From NCBI GenBank assembly GCA_024636215.1, contig JAGXHL010000035.1:1-50651 (forward strand): a DNA stretch of 50,651 nt, written 5' to 3'. The position numbers were made by a program, and so were the translations under genes. This stretch comes from Deltaproteobacteria bacterium (GTDB taxonomy: Bacteria > Desulfobacterota > Desulfuromonadia > Desulfuromonadales > BM103). The notes under the pieces were generated by a model. The model was not told where the DNA came from. It worked only from the letters and a program-made list of their open reading frames with translations, and made no database searches. Position 1 is the stretch's first letter, and the number at the start of each line of letters is the position of its first letter. Below, in pieces: positions 16,601 through 23,615 of the stretch.

Positions 16601-17465
16601 ACATAGTCAGGTTAAAGACATCATTCAAACGGGTGATGGCGTTGGCATCAAGAAAACCTTTGGAAACCGTATCACAAGGTTCACCGGCGTTGGCTTGCCC
16701 CAGCAGATAAGATCGATCATGAGAGCTTGAAGCTGAGAGACAGGAAGTAAAGGTATCCGGATTCCACTCCGTTTTGGTAAAGAAAATATCAGTATTTGCA
16801 GGATTACGAATGTTACTGTCACGCCAGTCACCATTCTGGTTAGCGAGCCAAAACACCAGTTCCGTGCCAGCACCGAAAGTACCGAGGCATTTGCGCATAT
16901 CTCTCGGGGTAAGGCTCCCATCCTCCAAAGGGGTAAACCCTTTGGTCTTGAGCGTATCATCGGTGTCTGTGGCATAAGCGTCAAGAATTCCGTTGCCTCC
17001 ATCGGAACCATCGGATACCTGCTCAAAGATAGGGTGCTTTGCACTATCTGGTGTATTGTCCCAGTTAAAATTGCCATCCGCGTCGAAAACAGCTTCATCG
17101 GCCCGCATCCAGCCAAGGCTCGAGGTATACCCGGCATCTTCATAAAGAAAGCTGGCACAGACCTTCTGCTCGAAAGGAATGATGATCCCTTCAGGGTTGA
17201 TCGCCTGCTGACCCATATCCAGATAAAAGCTGCCCTGGTACTTGCTTGCCGAGGTATCGTAACCGACCATCAGTGCGTCGAAATCGGCCTCATTAAGGCC
17301 AGGGTCTGCAGCATTCTCCGAGGTGTAACTGACGCTCGCGGAGCACCCTGGTGCAGCCGCAGCATGGGCAGAAACAATCAACAAGTACGGCAAACAGGAG
17401 AAAAACGCCATGCTTGCCAGGAAACCCACGCAAGAGCCCGAGACCTTGTGAAAACTCTTTTTCAT
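13647..17465 (-). CDS. pilY1: PilY1/PilC-type pilus tip and assembly protein
   Basis: A 1272-residue secreted protein. It has a signal peptide (about 1-37). A DUF4114-like segment around residues 310-340 (ILSWEDLNGGGDMDYNDITF) is a probable calcium-binding beta domain. The C-terminal PilY1 beta-propeller covers about 760-1210. A calcium loop DSDGNGYIDRL lies near residue 1015, where Pseudomonas PilY1 has its D-x-D-x-N-x3-D site. PilY1 proteins sit at the pilus tip, promote extension and adhesion, and counter retraction. The N-terminal part does not look like a von Willebrand A domain. GAGGGTGG precedes ATG 17465. It lies between pilX and pilW in the operon. Confidence 0.88.
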   Translation of the reverse strand: MKKSFHKVSGSCVGFLASMAFFSCLPYLLIVSAHAAAAPGCSASVSYTSENAADPGLNEADFDALMVGYDTSASKYQGSFYLDMGQQAINPEGIIIPFEQKVCASFLYEDAGYTSSLGWMRADEAVFDADGNFNWDNTPDSAKHPIFEQVSDGSDGGNGILDAYATDTDDTLKTKGFTPLEDGSLTPRDMRKCLGTFGAGTELVFWLANQNGDWRDSNIRNPANTDIFFTKTEWNPDTFTSCLSASSSHDRSYLLGQANAGEPCDTVSKGFLDANAITRLNDVFNLTMSGTYNSTVNYDEQFSHVIVAAPDGDPNQWILSWEDLNGGGDMDYNDITFRIERKNGGTLTSKPKSATTVDADAFFTAVNFGIYDEIPACAGNRIDYFISVDNGLNWVEVTNWDRVLAYTLEDDGTKILGDPVIDWSYGTPATTYREARIDFLGLNLSGQELVWKAEMRSDISDDEACMPRILGASLDGATSTPADISRSSPVMIGNMLFSGSFRTPEVTWNEKRPRGYLRASEMYAPTNPSVANTPPVTRWEAGSVLYNSVATRNIYFPDMTATQQTVNPLLLTKQDSTTATVGDGVETIYAGILSPAPVLATSVRIFAGTIEFRDEGAGSLTSNWGRGVINRFTGAFAVEFDAAPLSTDLFRAEYTYYNTPASQTMQPLVNTNASVTNWLLGLDGRLINGTDPVYDFDASGSFDDADRELLVNWVHGVSRDWKLGAIDHSVPAVIVPPSKSDWYYGTSTSADTRSSFDDFVTGFDDRDSVLFVGSRDGMLHAFDAGSFRWGDNPATAGIEEARGYFAWHDHDDDNSTPQIPNYGTGEELWSFVPANLLPRLKNNYLGRVSEEGDQAFVDASPTLADIRMDIDCPDCVASDCVSGELLGAVGSEQCIGEWRTILLSAQGNGGDSVVCLDVTDPTSPRFMWEYADPELFRSRSSPAVGKIGRLMVNGVEKWVAFFVSGKTYDTNLFPSIYLIDLTDGSLVDRVYLDAVAADADAPSGRGGVPSGQPAIVDSDGNGYIDRLYIGTDKGLMYKVDFSDDPTAFWSNTRNIVINWDYYDDDAGAAINGQPNPVPVAQRWHPIYASPTVIVENGVNPDGSTAYNTRVFFGTGDNPYFDEDIDTAGTKYHFFSYIDRAPKGSLNPSLDLDHTQVELDWFYPLDAGQRIFASAFASAGKVYFGTATSDTEDPCDGDNLGELYVFNTNGDNVDSPTRVATGDIVTTPLVEDEHLFVRSSTGTVMMGGGGFNNKTKVGGLGVTKPTSWREITD

Positions 17466-17497
17466 TATTTTCCACCCTCATTTAATCATGCATAAGC

Positions 17498-18118
17498 TCA
17501 AAGGCTACCAAGGTTCGTAGTCGTCATGTCGGTAATTGCGTTAGCATCTCGACCAACAAAACTTTTGCCCGCACCGGCACCAAACTGTCCGGAATAACCG
17601 GACACATCGCTTGCAGAATTCTCTGTATCGAGAACGATTTCAATCCCGGAGCGAAGACCATTCACGCCAGTCGCTATGGAAGTCATAATAATTTTCTGGT
17701 CACCATCTACGAGCGGGTCTCCGGACGGGTCGTCTAAATTATTAGTTAAACTTACAAGGTATTGATATTTGCCAAGACTGGATTGGATGCTCAAAGGACG
17801 AGCCTGTCCGGCCAGGGCCGGACAATCCGCAACATCTTTCAATACGAAATCCCAAGTCACATCTGCACCCGAAGCGATATTGGACTGATTACAAACATTC
17901 AGTAAACTTTTGAGAACCGCTCGAGTATGCGCGACGCCAGCTTCAGCTGTATAAACGGCCTGCTGGTAATCGCGTTCATTCGCAGCCAGGCGGACTTCAA
18001 CAGATGACGTTGTCAGGGCCATAGACCCAAGCAGGGTTAAAAACAGGATTGTCAACAAGACCATCGGCAATGCAGCACCGCGTTGTTGTTTGAATTTATG
18101 AAACAAACGGCTCGTCAT
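17498..18118 (-). CDS. pilX: PilX-type minor pilin
   Basis: A 206-residue protein with the PilX N-terminal layout: QQRGAALPMVLLTILFLTLL as leader and hydrophobic helix (about residues 12-35), then VEVRLAANERDYQQAVYTAE, the family's signature. The processing site would be RG/A, lacking the usual Phe, as in other PilX proteins. The remainder is a periplasmic domain with a Gly/Ser-rich tail. ATG 18118 lies 3 bases after the pilV stop, so the genes are cotranscribed. It acts with PilV, PilW, FimT and PilY1 to start the pilus. Confidence 0.85.
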   Translation of the reverse strand: MTSRLFHKFKQQRGAALPMVLLTILFLTLLGSMALTTSSVEVRLAANERDYQQAVYTAEAGVAHTRAVLKSLLNVCNQSNIASGADVTWDFVLKDVADCPALAGQARPLSIQSSLGKYQYLVSLTNNLDDPSGDPLVDGDQKIIMTSIATGVNGLRSGIEIVLDTENSASDVSGYSGQFGAGAGKSFVGRDANAITDMTTTNLGSL

Positions 18119-18121
18119 CGA

Positions 18122-18559
18122 TCATTCCGATTTTATGGTTTGAAAAACAACCTGCTTTTCACCGGGATTGCTCGGCCAGCTCACAATCACGGCCAAAGTT
18201 TTCGTTCCGTTGACCGGCACATCCTTGGCAACGTTCCAAACGACTCTGTAGCGCCCACTCATAATGTTGTAATCTGCTCCAGCCGCATCTGCCGAGAGCA
18301 ACCCCGCAACCCCATCAGCGGTGGTGTCCTGCAATTGCCCACTTTCATAATCCAGGCTTAACAAGCGTTCCATATTGAGACGAGCCAGGTTAGCACTCTC
18401 ATCGAGCGCATGCGAGTTGCTGTTGGCTCTCATGGAAGATGTCGTCATCGTCAGAACCATCAAGGAGCCAATAGAAAAAAGAACTATTGCCACCAGAACT
18501 TCAATGAGAGACATCCCGACCTGAGCACAAACCGTTGTTGTTTTGCCGTCATCAGTCAT
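18122..18559 (-). CDS. pilV: PilV-type minor prepilin
   Basis: About 145 residues with a prepilin cleavage motif QVG/MSLIEVLVAIVLFS and the conserved Glu at +5. The assembly helix runs for about 25 residues. The periplasmic domain is short. ATG 18559 is chosen because TAAGG lies about 5 bases upstream and it avoids overlap with the fimT-like gene; a GTG at 18589 would extend it by 10 residues but has no ribosome site. It is second in the minor pilin operon. Confidence 0.82.
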   Translation of the reverse strand: MTDDGKTTTVCAQVGMSLIEVLVAIVLFSIGSLMVLTMTTSSMRANSNSHALDESANLARLNMERLLSLDYESGQLQDTTADGVAGLLSADAAGADYNIMSGRYRVVWNVAKDVPVNGTKTLAVIVSWPSNPGEKQVVFQTIKSE

Positions 18560-18566
18560 ATCAGCC

Positions 18567-19148
18567 TTAAAAGATCCTGACCGCTCCACCGAGTGTGACC
18601 ATTATCTCTTTCATCTTCCCACGGTTATTCACAAGATGAATGGACCCTGCTTTGTTGCTTATTCCACGACTATTCAAAACAAAATTATTGCCAGAGAAGG
18701 TCACACCATCGGGGTCACCAACCGTCACATCGAAGCGAACCCCCCTGGTTTCAACTGACTCCCAGACATTTGCAGAAACCTCGTTTACGGGCATACGAAA
18801 CAAGACTTCTTCGCCGGCTTCTAGAAGAGGATGAGTAGCGAGACTTGGGTCATAATTTTCATCAACCCAGATAATCGGCCCAAACTTCTGAGTTCCGGAG
18901 AGATCAGAAGTAAAGAACCCTATTGCAACGTGCCGGCTCCGCCGGATTGCTTCCAAACGGGCTCTTTGGATCTGGATATCAAAATCTTGAGCGACAGATT
19001 TAAGTCGGAGATTGGGGATATAAAAGGCCATCGACAAAACAGCAACCGCCGACAGGATACCAATCAGAGCCATCACCACGATCACCTCAAGGAGAGTAAA
19101 ACCCGATTCCCGTCTGGCAATAAATCCCGGCACGACCTGAACCCCCAC
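18567..19148 (-). CDS. fimT: FimT/GspH-type minor prepilin
   Basis: About 193 residues: cleavage motif SG/FTLLEVIVVMALIGILSA near residue 16, with Glu at +5, followed by a GspH/FimT domain (QIQRARLEAIRRSRHVAIGF) and a Gly-rich beta region. It is the first gene of the minor-pilin operon. The start is uncertain: GTG 19148 gives the longest form without a clear ribosome site, while GTG 19133 has GGGGG 9 bases upstream. Some FimT proteins bind DNA in natural competence; a role here is not shown. Confidence 0.82.
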   Translation of the reverse strand: MGVQVVPGFIARRESGFTLLEVIVVMALIGILSAVAVLSMAFYIPNLRLKSVAQDFDIQIQRARLEAIRRSRHVAIGFFTSDLSGTQKFGPIIWVDENYDPSLATHPLLEAGEEVLFRMPVNEVSANVWESVETRGVRFDVTVGDPDGVTFSGNNFVLNSRGISNKAGSIHLVNNRGKMKEIMVTLGGAVRIF

Positions 19149-19221
19149 AAGTTGAACGAAAAGAAAGAAAAAACTAATACTTTAGTCTATAGGTTAATGG
19201 GAAATAAATCAATTTTAAGTA

Positions 19222-19878
19222 TCAGGGAGTTTTGCAGACGAGACGTTCCGCAACCAACAGATAGGGAGCTTCCTCACGATTCGCCGCACGAATGGAAAGC
19301 ACCACCCACTCCTCACGCGGCAAAGAGCAGAAGAAGGCATCGACCACGGCCCCCTCCTCTTCGCCACCCGGATGCGCCGGATAGACCGTGACGGCGAGTC
19401 GGCCTCCGGGGGCCAATAACTCGAGGGATTGTCCAAGTGCGGCCAATGTTGTTTCAGGACGCGTGACCAGCGATTTGTCTCCACCGGGCAGGTAACCAAG
19501 GTTGGCAATAATCGCCTTGACGGGATGAGTTAAGATTTTGCTCAGTGAAGTGTGGCAGGCATGAACCAGGTAAACACCGAAGGTTCTCGGAACCGCTTTA
19601 CCATCAGGTATGCTTTTAACAACAAAGTCATGTTGTTCAAGCAGCTGTGTGGTCAGTTCCAGGGCCTCGGCCTGCAGATCGAAGGCAACCACCTGGCCAG
19701 CAGAGCTGACCGCCTCCGCCAGCACAAGGGTATCCTGTCCTGTGCCTGCAGTCAGATCAACAGCCAGGTCGCCAGGGCCAAGGACTTCACAGAGGAGTTG
19801 ATGACTCCAGGAGACGATGCGGGTCAGGGATTTACTCCGGGGTTTGGAAACTGGGGGCTGGGGGCTGATATTTTTCAT
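19222..19878 (-). CDS. YtqB/MnmM-like SAM methyltransferase (PF06962 type)
   Basis: About 218 residues. LAVDLTAGTGQDTLVLAEA is the SAM motif, and ANLGYLPGGDKSLVTRP followed by TTLAAL is the signature of the family once called putative rRNA methylase. The Bacillus member MnmM methylates the tRNA wobble uridine side chain; the same activity here is inference. The family normally begins close to the segment RIVSWSHQLL. Here about 20 extra N-terminal residues (SPQPPVSKP) are encoded by a heptamer tract at 19849-19869. ATG 19878 has AAAGAG 4 bases upstream; GTG 19893 is an alternative start. Confidence 0.75.
   Translation of the reverse strand: MKNISPQPPVSKPRSKSLTRIVSWSHQLLCEVLGPGDLAVDLTAGTGQDTLVLAEAVSSAGQVVAFDLQAEALELTTQLLEQHDFVVKSIPDGKAVPRTFGVYLVHACHTSLSKILTHPVKAIIANLGYLPGGDKSLVTRPETTLAALGQSLELLAPGGRLAVTVYPAHPGGEEEGAVVDAFFCSLPREEWVVLSIRAANREEAPYLLVAERLVCKTP
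19849..19869 (-). repeat. Short heptamer tract in the 5' coding end of the methyltransferase gene
   Basis: Three units which, read on the minus strand, are of the CAGCCCC type, in frame and translated near the N-terminus. They match the tracts at 8499 and 27166. Confidence 0.65.
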
Positions 19879-19945
19879 GTGCTCTTTACCCACCAGACTT
19901 CTGAGACAGAGACGATACTCAGTGATTGAAATGATTCAGAACCTG

Positions 19946-20008
19946 CCAGTCCCCAGTCACCAGTCCCCAGTCACCAGTCCCTAGCCCCCAGTCTCTAGCC
20001 CCTGTCCT
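19946..20008 (-). repeat. Heptamer tandem tract, nine units
   Basis: Nine consecutive 7-bp units alternate CCAGTCC and CCAGTCA, then turn to CTAGCCC. The TAG stop of the TerB-like gene (19995-19997, minus strand) lies inside a CTAGCCC unit, so the last codons of that gene are also repeat-derived. Confidence 0.9.
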
Positions 20009-20453
20009 TAACTTCGTTAAGGACCAGCAACTTGCGATCAATCACATCCTTGTGGTCGAGCCGCAGCAAGGTGGCGAGCTGCCGAGCCAGGGCATCCTCA
20101 TGTTTATCGAGGGTGCCGTCAGCGTAAATCACCCTCCAGATTCCCTCCATCACATCAAGCTTTTCTGCTCGACTGAAATGCTCGTTGATTTCACGGGCAA
20201 ACTGGAAGAGATCGAGACTCTCCTCACGATGTTGATGGGAGTAATCGATCAGTTCGGCGACCGCCGCTGCCGAAAGATCAAATTTTTGGGCCAACAGGTC
20301 CTGAACAATTTTTGCCTCAGCTGACTGGTAGTGGCCGTCGCTATGGGCGACCTCCATCAGCAGGGCGCAGGTAGCAACCTGAACTCTTTCGAAACGGCTT
20401 TCTTCGGCGGCATCGCCCTCTCCCTGGAGCAGGGACATAATACGATTAAACAT
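19995..20453 (-). CDS. TerB-like protein
   Basis: A 152-residue all-helical cytoplasmic protein of the tellurite-resistance TerB/DjlA N-terminal type. ALLMEVAHSDGHYQSAEAKI and GIWRVIYADGTLDKHEDAL are the two conserved acidic segments (D-G-x3-x-E) that may bind metal. Its role is not known in general. AAGGA precedes ATG 20453. It follows DUF190 by 3 bases in the same operon as crcB. Its stop codon is inside a heptamer tract. Confidence 0.78.
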   Translation of the reverse strand: MFNRIMSLLQGEGDAAEESRFERVQVATCALLMEVAHSDGHYQSAEAKIVQDLLAQKFDLSAAAVAELIDYSHQHREESLDLFQFAREINEHFSRAEKLDVMEGIWRVIYADGTLDKHEDALARQLATLLRLDHKDVIDRKLLVLNEVKDRG

Positions 20454-20456
20454 CTT

Positions 20457-20789
20457 TCAATTATCCTTGAATTTAATGACGCGGACCTTCTCCAGGGTGA
20501 TCAAACCGCCCTGGATCATTTCCTCGATCAATGGCAGAACCTGGTTAATCTTCACCTCGGAATCGACCACTTCGACAACCACAGGGAGATCGCTGCTGAA
20601 ACGCAACAGACGGTCGGAATGGACCTGACTATGGCCCCCGTAGCCCATCGCGCCCTTGATGACAGTTGCTCCGGCGATCCCTTGTGCGTGAAACAGTTCG
20701 ACCAGGGCTTCGTAGAGTGGCTGCTTCTCGAAGCGGTCACTCTCTCCGACAAAGATCCTCATCAGGACCAACTCTTCCTGTTTCATCAT
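20457..20789 (-). CDS. DUF190 protein
   Basis: A 110-residue protein of the DUF190 family, with a ferredoxin-like fold related to PII proteins. Visible hallmarks are LVLMRIFVGESDRFEKQPLY, GATVIKGAMGYGGHSQVHSD and LPVVVEVVDSE. DUF190 genes are frequently found next to crcB, and the same arrangement is seen here, suggesting a part in fluoride response; the mechanism is unknown. GAGAGG precedes ATG 20789, and crcB ends 16 bases upstream. Confidence 0.9.
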   Translation of the reverse strand: MMKQEELVLMRIFVGESDRFEKQPLYEALVELFHAQGIAGATVIKGAMGYGGHSQVHSDRLLRFSSDLPVVVEVVDSEVKINQVLPLIEEMIQGGLITLEKVRVIKFKDN

Positions 20790-20805
20790 GTTGTCCTCTC
20801 AGTTT

Positions 20806-21177
20806 TTACATTTGCCGGGCGAGGTAAACACCGACAAGAGCTGCAAACACGCAGACGGTCACATTGAGAAGGATATTTGCTCCGGCGGCGACCATGCTGC
20901 CCTCTTCCATAAGTCTGACGGTTTCGTATGAGAAGGTTGAAAACGTTGTAAAGCCGCCCAGAAAACCGACCGTCAGGCCGAAACGCAGCTCGGGGCTCAA
21001 AAGGGTGCTGCGCAAACTGCCTTCCATAATCAGACCAAGCAGAAGGGAACCGATGACATTGACGGCCAGTGTTCCGTACGGCAGGGTCTTGCCGGCAAGG
21101 CTGTAAATCCAACCGGAAACCATGTAGCGCGCAATGCAGCCCATGCCACCGAATATGCCCAGGTAGAGTATTTTCAT
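20806..21177 (-). CDS. crcB: Fluoride channel CrcB/Fluc
   Basis: A 123-residue inner-membrane protein with four helices that exports fluoride as an antiparallel dimer. Family marks are GGMGCIARY (N-terminus), TLAVNVIGSLLLG with the conserved Asn, and GFLGGFTTFSTFSYE, which holds the pore Phe/Ser-Thr track and central sodium site. ATG 21177 has little ribosome site and lies 14 bases after a small lipoprotein gene, so it may be translationally coupled. I searched the leader for the fluoride riboswitch and did not see its conserved core. Confidence 0.93.
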   Translation of the reverse strand: MKILYLGIFGGMGCIARYMVSGWIYSLAGKTLPYGTLAVNVIGSLLLGLIMEGSLRSTLLSPELRFGLTVGFLGGFTTFSTFSYETVRLMEEGSMVAAGANILLNVTVCVFAALVGVYLARQM

Positions 21178-21191
21178 GTCTTTAGAATATT

Positions 21192-21338
21192 CTAGAAGCG
21201 CTTCTGGTAGAGAGCATCAAGCTCAGTGCCACAAGCAGGGCAGTAAACTCTCGCTTGTTCCTTTTCGGGTGCAGCGACACACGCATTCAAAACCATTGCC
21301 AGGAAAAACCCCAGGACCAAACCACGAATCGTGCGCAT
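21192..21338 (-). CDS. Small lipoprotein with CxxC motif, upstream of crcB
   Basis: A 48-residue ORF below common length cut-offs. MRTIRGLVLGFFLAMVLNAC is a lipoprotein signal peptide with lipobox L-N-A-C; lipidation at Cys20 would leave a 29-residue mature peptide. That peptide contains VYCPACGTELDAL, a zinc-ribbon-like knuckle, and ends KRF. Start ATG 21338 has GAGAGG about 8 bases upstream and a good sigma-70 promoter at 21388-21416. It is the first gene of the crcB-DUF190-terB operon. Function unknown; membrane location is inferred from the signal peptide. Confidence 0.75.
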   Translation of the reverse strand: MRTIRGLVLGFFLAMVLNACVAAPEKEQARVYCPACGTELDALYQKRF

Positions 21339-21387
21339 GTGTTTACCTCTCTGCATCCGGTGCTGTTAAAGGTCGCTAAAGAGTCTT

Positions 21388-21416
21388 ATTATGGGGCGGT
21401 GACAAAAAAGTGTCAA
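21388..21416 (-). promoter_or_regulatory. Sigma-70 promoter of the lipoprotein-crcB operon
   Basis: On the minus strand TTGACA (21416-21411) and CATAAT (21393-21388) are separated by exactly 17 bases. Confidence 0.75.
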
Positions 21417-21444
21417 CTTTTCACATCGCTGCCGATGCACCCTC

Positions 21445-21473
21445 TTGCATTATAACATTCAGTTTGGTATATA
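21445..21473 (+). promoter_or_regulatory. Promoter of rpoH
   Basis: TTGCAT (21445-21450) and TATATA (21468-21473) are separated by 17 bases. The start site would fall at about 21480, inside the CIRCE element. Confidence 0.7.
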
Positions 21474-21476
21474 TGT

Positions 21477-21503
21477 TTAGCACTCAGCACACAAGAGTGC
21501 CAA
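21477..21503 (+). promoter_or_regulatory. CIRCE operator (HrcA-binding site) before rpoH
   Basis: TTAGCACTC, nine bases, then GAGTGCCAA. This matches the CIRCE consensus TTAGCACTC-N9-GAGTGCTAA at 17 of 18 arm positions. Its position over the predicted start site fits HrcA repression. Confidence 0.93.
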
Positions 21504-21529
21504 AACGTCTATCATAAAGGGATTCGAAG

Positions 21530-22375
21530 ATGAGCACATTAAGTTTACCCGTCACAACGGACACCTTTGAACATTACATGGTCCAGGTCAACCGCTTCGA
21601 CATTTTGAGCGCCGAAGAAGAGTACGCCCTGGCGACAAGACATCTGTACGACGGCGACATGGAAGCCGCCCATAAGCTGGTGTGTGCCAACCTGCGTTTC
21701 GTTGTTAAAGTCGCCAACGAATATCGTGGTTACGGCCTGCGCCTGCTTGACCTTGTCCAGGAGGGCAACATCGGCCTCATGATGGCGGTCAGGAAATTCG
21801 ATCCGCAACGCGGAACGCGGCTGATCACCTACGCGGTCTGGTGGATTCGCGCCTACATCCAGAACTACATCATGCGCAGCTGGTCGATGGTCAAAATCGG
21901 CACAACACAAATGCAGAAGAAACTTTTCTTCAAACTGGCCCAGACCCGCAAAGCCCTGCGCAACATGACCGGCACCGAAGAAATTGAAGATGTTGCAAGA
22001 GCGCTCGATGTTACAGAAGAGGCCGTCATAGAAATGAGTCAACGCATGGGCAGCCGTGACACCTCACTTGACGTTGAGTTAACGGAAGGTGAAGGATACA
22101 CCCTCCTCAACACTCTACAGTACGAGGGCGACAATCAGGAAGAGCTGCTGCTCGCCCATGAGGAACATCAACTCAACACGCAGAGGACATCAACGGCCCT
22201 GGCTGAGTTGAAGCCACGGGAGCGGCATATCATTGAGCAGCGAATTCTGGCGGAAACACCTTCCACTCTTCAGGATCTGGCAGACGAATACGGCATCAGC
22301 CGTGAGCGGGTCAGGCAGATAGAGCAGAACGCTTTGAGCAAACTGCGCAGTGTGATGGCTGACCAGGCGTCATAA
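21530..22375 (+). CDS. rpoH: Heat-shock sigma factor RpoH (sigma-32)
   Basis: A 281-residue sigma-70-family factor that directs RNA polymerase to heat-shock promoters. Region 2 runs from NLRFVVKVANEYRGYGLRLL to YAVWWIRAYIQNYI. The RpoH box QMQKKLFFKLAQTR lies at about residues 128-140 and separates it from primary sigma factors. Region 4 ends the protein with ADEYGISRERVRQIEQNAL. ATG 21530 has AAAGG 9 bases upstream. Regulation is visible: a sigma-70 promoter overlapped by a CIRCE operator, so HrcA should repress it. It is divergent from the crcB operon and followed by bamD. Confidence 0.95.
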   Translation: MSTLSLPVTTDTFEHYMVQVNRFDILSAEEEYALATRHLYDGDMEAAHKLVCANLRFVVKVANEYRGYGLRLLDLVQEGNIGLMMAVRKFDPQRGTRLITYAVWWIRAYIQNYIMRSWSMVKIGTTQMQKKLFFKLAQTRKALRNMTGTEEIEDVARALDVTEEAVIEMSQRMGSRDTSLDVELTEGEGYTLLNTLQYEGDNQEELLLAHEEHQLNTQRTSTALAELKPRERHIIEQRILAETPSTLQDLADEYGISRERVRQIEQNALSKLRSVMADQAS

Positions 22376-22494
22376 AACTGCAATCTGTCTGCATGACGAG
22401 GAAACGATTGACAAACGAGCCCTTTTGCCGTTATCTAGATCCTCATCCTTCATACTCTGGCATCAACAAACTTATCCGGGACAGGGCGTCATTA

Positions 22495-23241
22495 ATGCGT
22501 AAATCGGTCATTTGTATTCTCCTCTCAAGCCTCTTTCTCCTGGCAGCCTGTGCTTCCAACACGGTCGTTCCACCTGCCAAAAGCGCCGGCGTTTACTTTC
22601 AGGAAGGTGAAGAGTTTTTTGAAAAAGGACTCTACACCGATGCAATCGCTTCCTGGGAGAAAGTCCGGGACAGCTACTACTCACCCGAACTGAACACCCT
22701 TGCCGAGTTGAAAATTGCCGAGGCCCACTTTCTTGCCGAAGACTACCTTGAGGCCGGTGTGGCTTACGAAGAGTTTCTTAAAAACCATCCCGACCATCCA
22801 CGCGTAGCGGATGTCCTCTATCAACTGGGGCTCTCTTACGTTTACCAGATGCTTCACGTCGACCAGGATCAAAGCGCGACCGTTTACGCACTCAATGCTT
22901 TTCGTACCTTAAAAGAGCGTTTCCCACAAGATCCCCGCATGGAGGAAGTGCAGATTTACATCGATCGCTGCCTCAACCAACTGGCCTCAAGTGAAGTGGA
23001 GATTGGAGAGTTCTATCTGCGCACCAAATCTTACTCTGCTGCAATCAATCGCCTTGAGGGCGTGCTTAAGAAATACCCGAACTACTATCAGCGTGACAAA
23101 GCCTACTACCTGCTTGGTCAAGCGTACCTGATGAGTGGTGAAAAGGAAGAGGCCGTTGCCTCCTTCAACACACTTTTTGATGACTATGTCGGCAGCGAAT
23201 ACATTCTTGATGCACAAAGATTTATTGAAAAGAATTACTGA
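22495..23241 (+). CDS. bamD: Outer-membrane assembly lipoprotein BamD
   Basis: A 248-residue lipoprotein. The signal peptide ends in the lipobox LLAAC at Cys19, followed by AS. TPR-like helical repeats start near residue 28 (SAGVYFQEGEEFFEKGLYTD) and continue to the C-terminus (GQAYLMSGEKEEAVASFNTL). BamD is the essential partner of BamA in inserting barrel proteins into the outer membrane. ATG 22495 is chosen because it begins the signal peptide; an in-frame ATG at 22393 would add 34 residues before it. It lies 119 bases after rpoH and probably shares its transcript. Confidence 0.9.
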   Translation: MRKSVICILLSSLFLLAACASNTVVPPAKSAGVYFQEGEEFFEKGLYTDAIASWEKVRDSYYSPELNTLAELKIAEAHFLAEDYLEAGVAYEEFLKNHPDHPRVADVLYQLGLSYVYQMLHVDQDQSATVYALNAFRTLKERFPQDPRMEEVQIYIDRCLNQLASSEVEIGEFYLRTKSYSAAINRLEGVLKKYPNYYQRDKAYYLLGQAYLMSGEKEEAVASFNTLFDDYVGSEYILDAQRFIEKNY

Positions 23242-23263
23242 TTCACACCTCACCCGAAAGATT

Positions 23264-23293
23264 AAAAAGCCCGTCCTCATGGATGGGCTTTTT
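23264..23293 (+). terminator. Rho-independent terminator after bamD
   Basis: AAAAAGCCCGTCC pairs with GGATGGGCTTTTT, including wobble pairs, with a 4-base loop. Confidence 0.85.
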
Positions 23294-23353
23294 GCTTTTC
23301 AGGTCGAGCATTTGTGAAGAGGTGAAGACCTGCTGCATACAGTATATTTTCCC

Positions 23354-23383
23354 TTGACTAAAAGGCTTGTCGCATACTATAAA
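23354..23383 (+). promoter_or_regulatory. Probable promoter of the acetate CoA-transferase gene
   Basis: TTGACT (23354-23359) and TATAAA (23378-23383) are 18 bases apart. This leaves a leader of about 225 bases before ATG 23616. Confidence 0.55.
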
Positions 23384-23603
23384 AATGTTCTATTTTGTGT
23401 ACGGAGAGAAGATATTCGTTGTTCCTGAAGTAACCCACGAGCCCTACACTCTTTGTCAAGCTCAGCAATGTTTGTTCAGGGATATCTGAAGACAGTAATT
23501 TCAAGAGAAAGTCATCGCCGGGAGCAAGGACAGCGTTCTAATTTGAACCATATTTCTCGGCAACACTTCTAAATCCGGGGGTATCCCGGATAAATTCCAT
23601 CAT
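23384..23603 (+). other. Long untranslated leader before the CoA-transferase gene
   Basis: About 220 bases without a coding signal. ATCCGGG (23573-23579) pairs with CCCGGAT (23585-23591) just before the ribosome site GGAGGAG at 23604. No known riboswitch is recognised. Confidence 0.35.
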
Positions 23604-23615
23604 GGAGGAGAGAGC

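Noticed and set aside
21339..21476. Fluoride riboswitch before crcB
   Set aside because: A GATG stretch is present, but the conserved pseudoknot core was not found.
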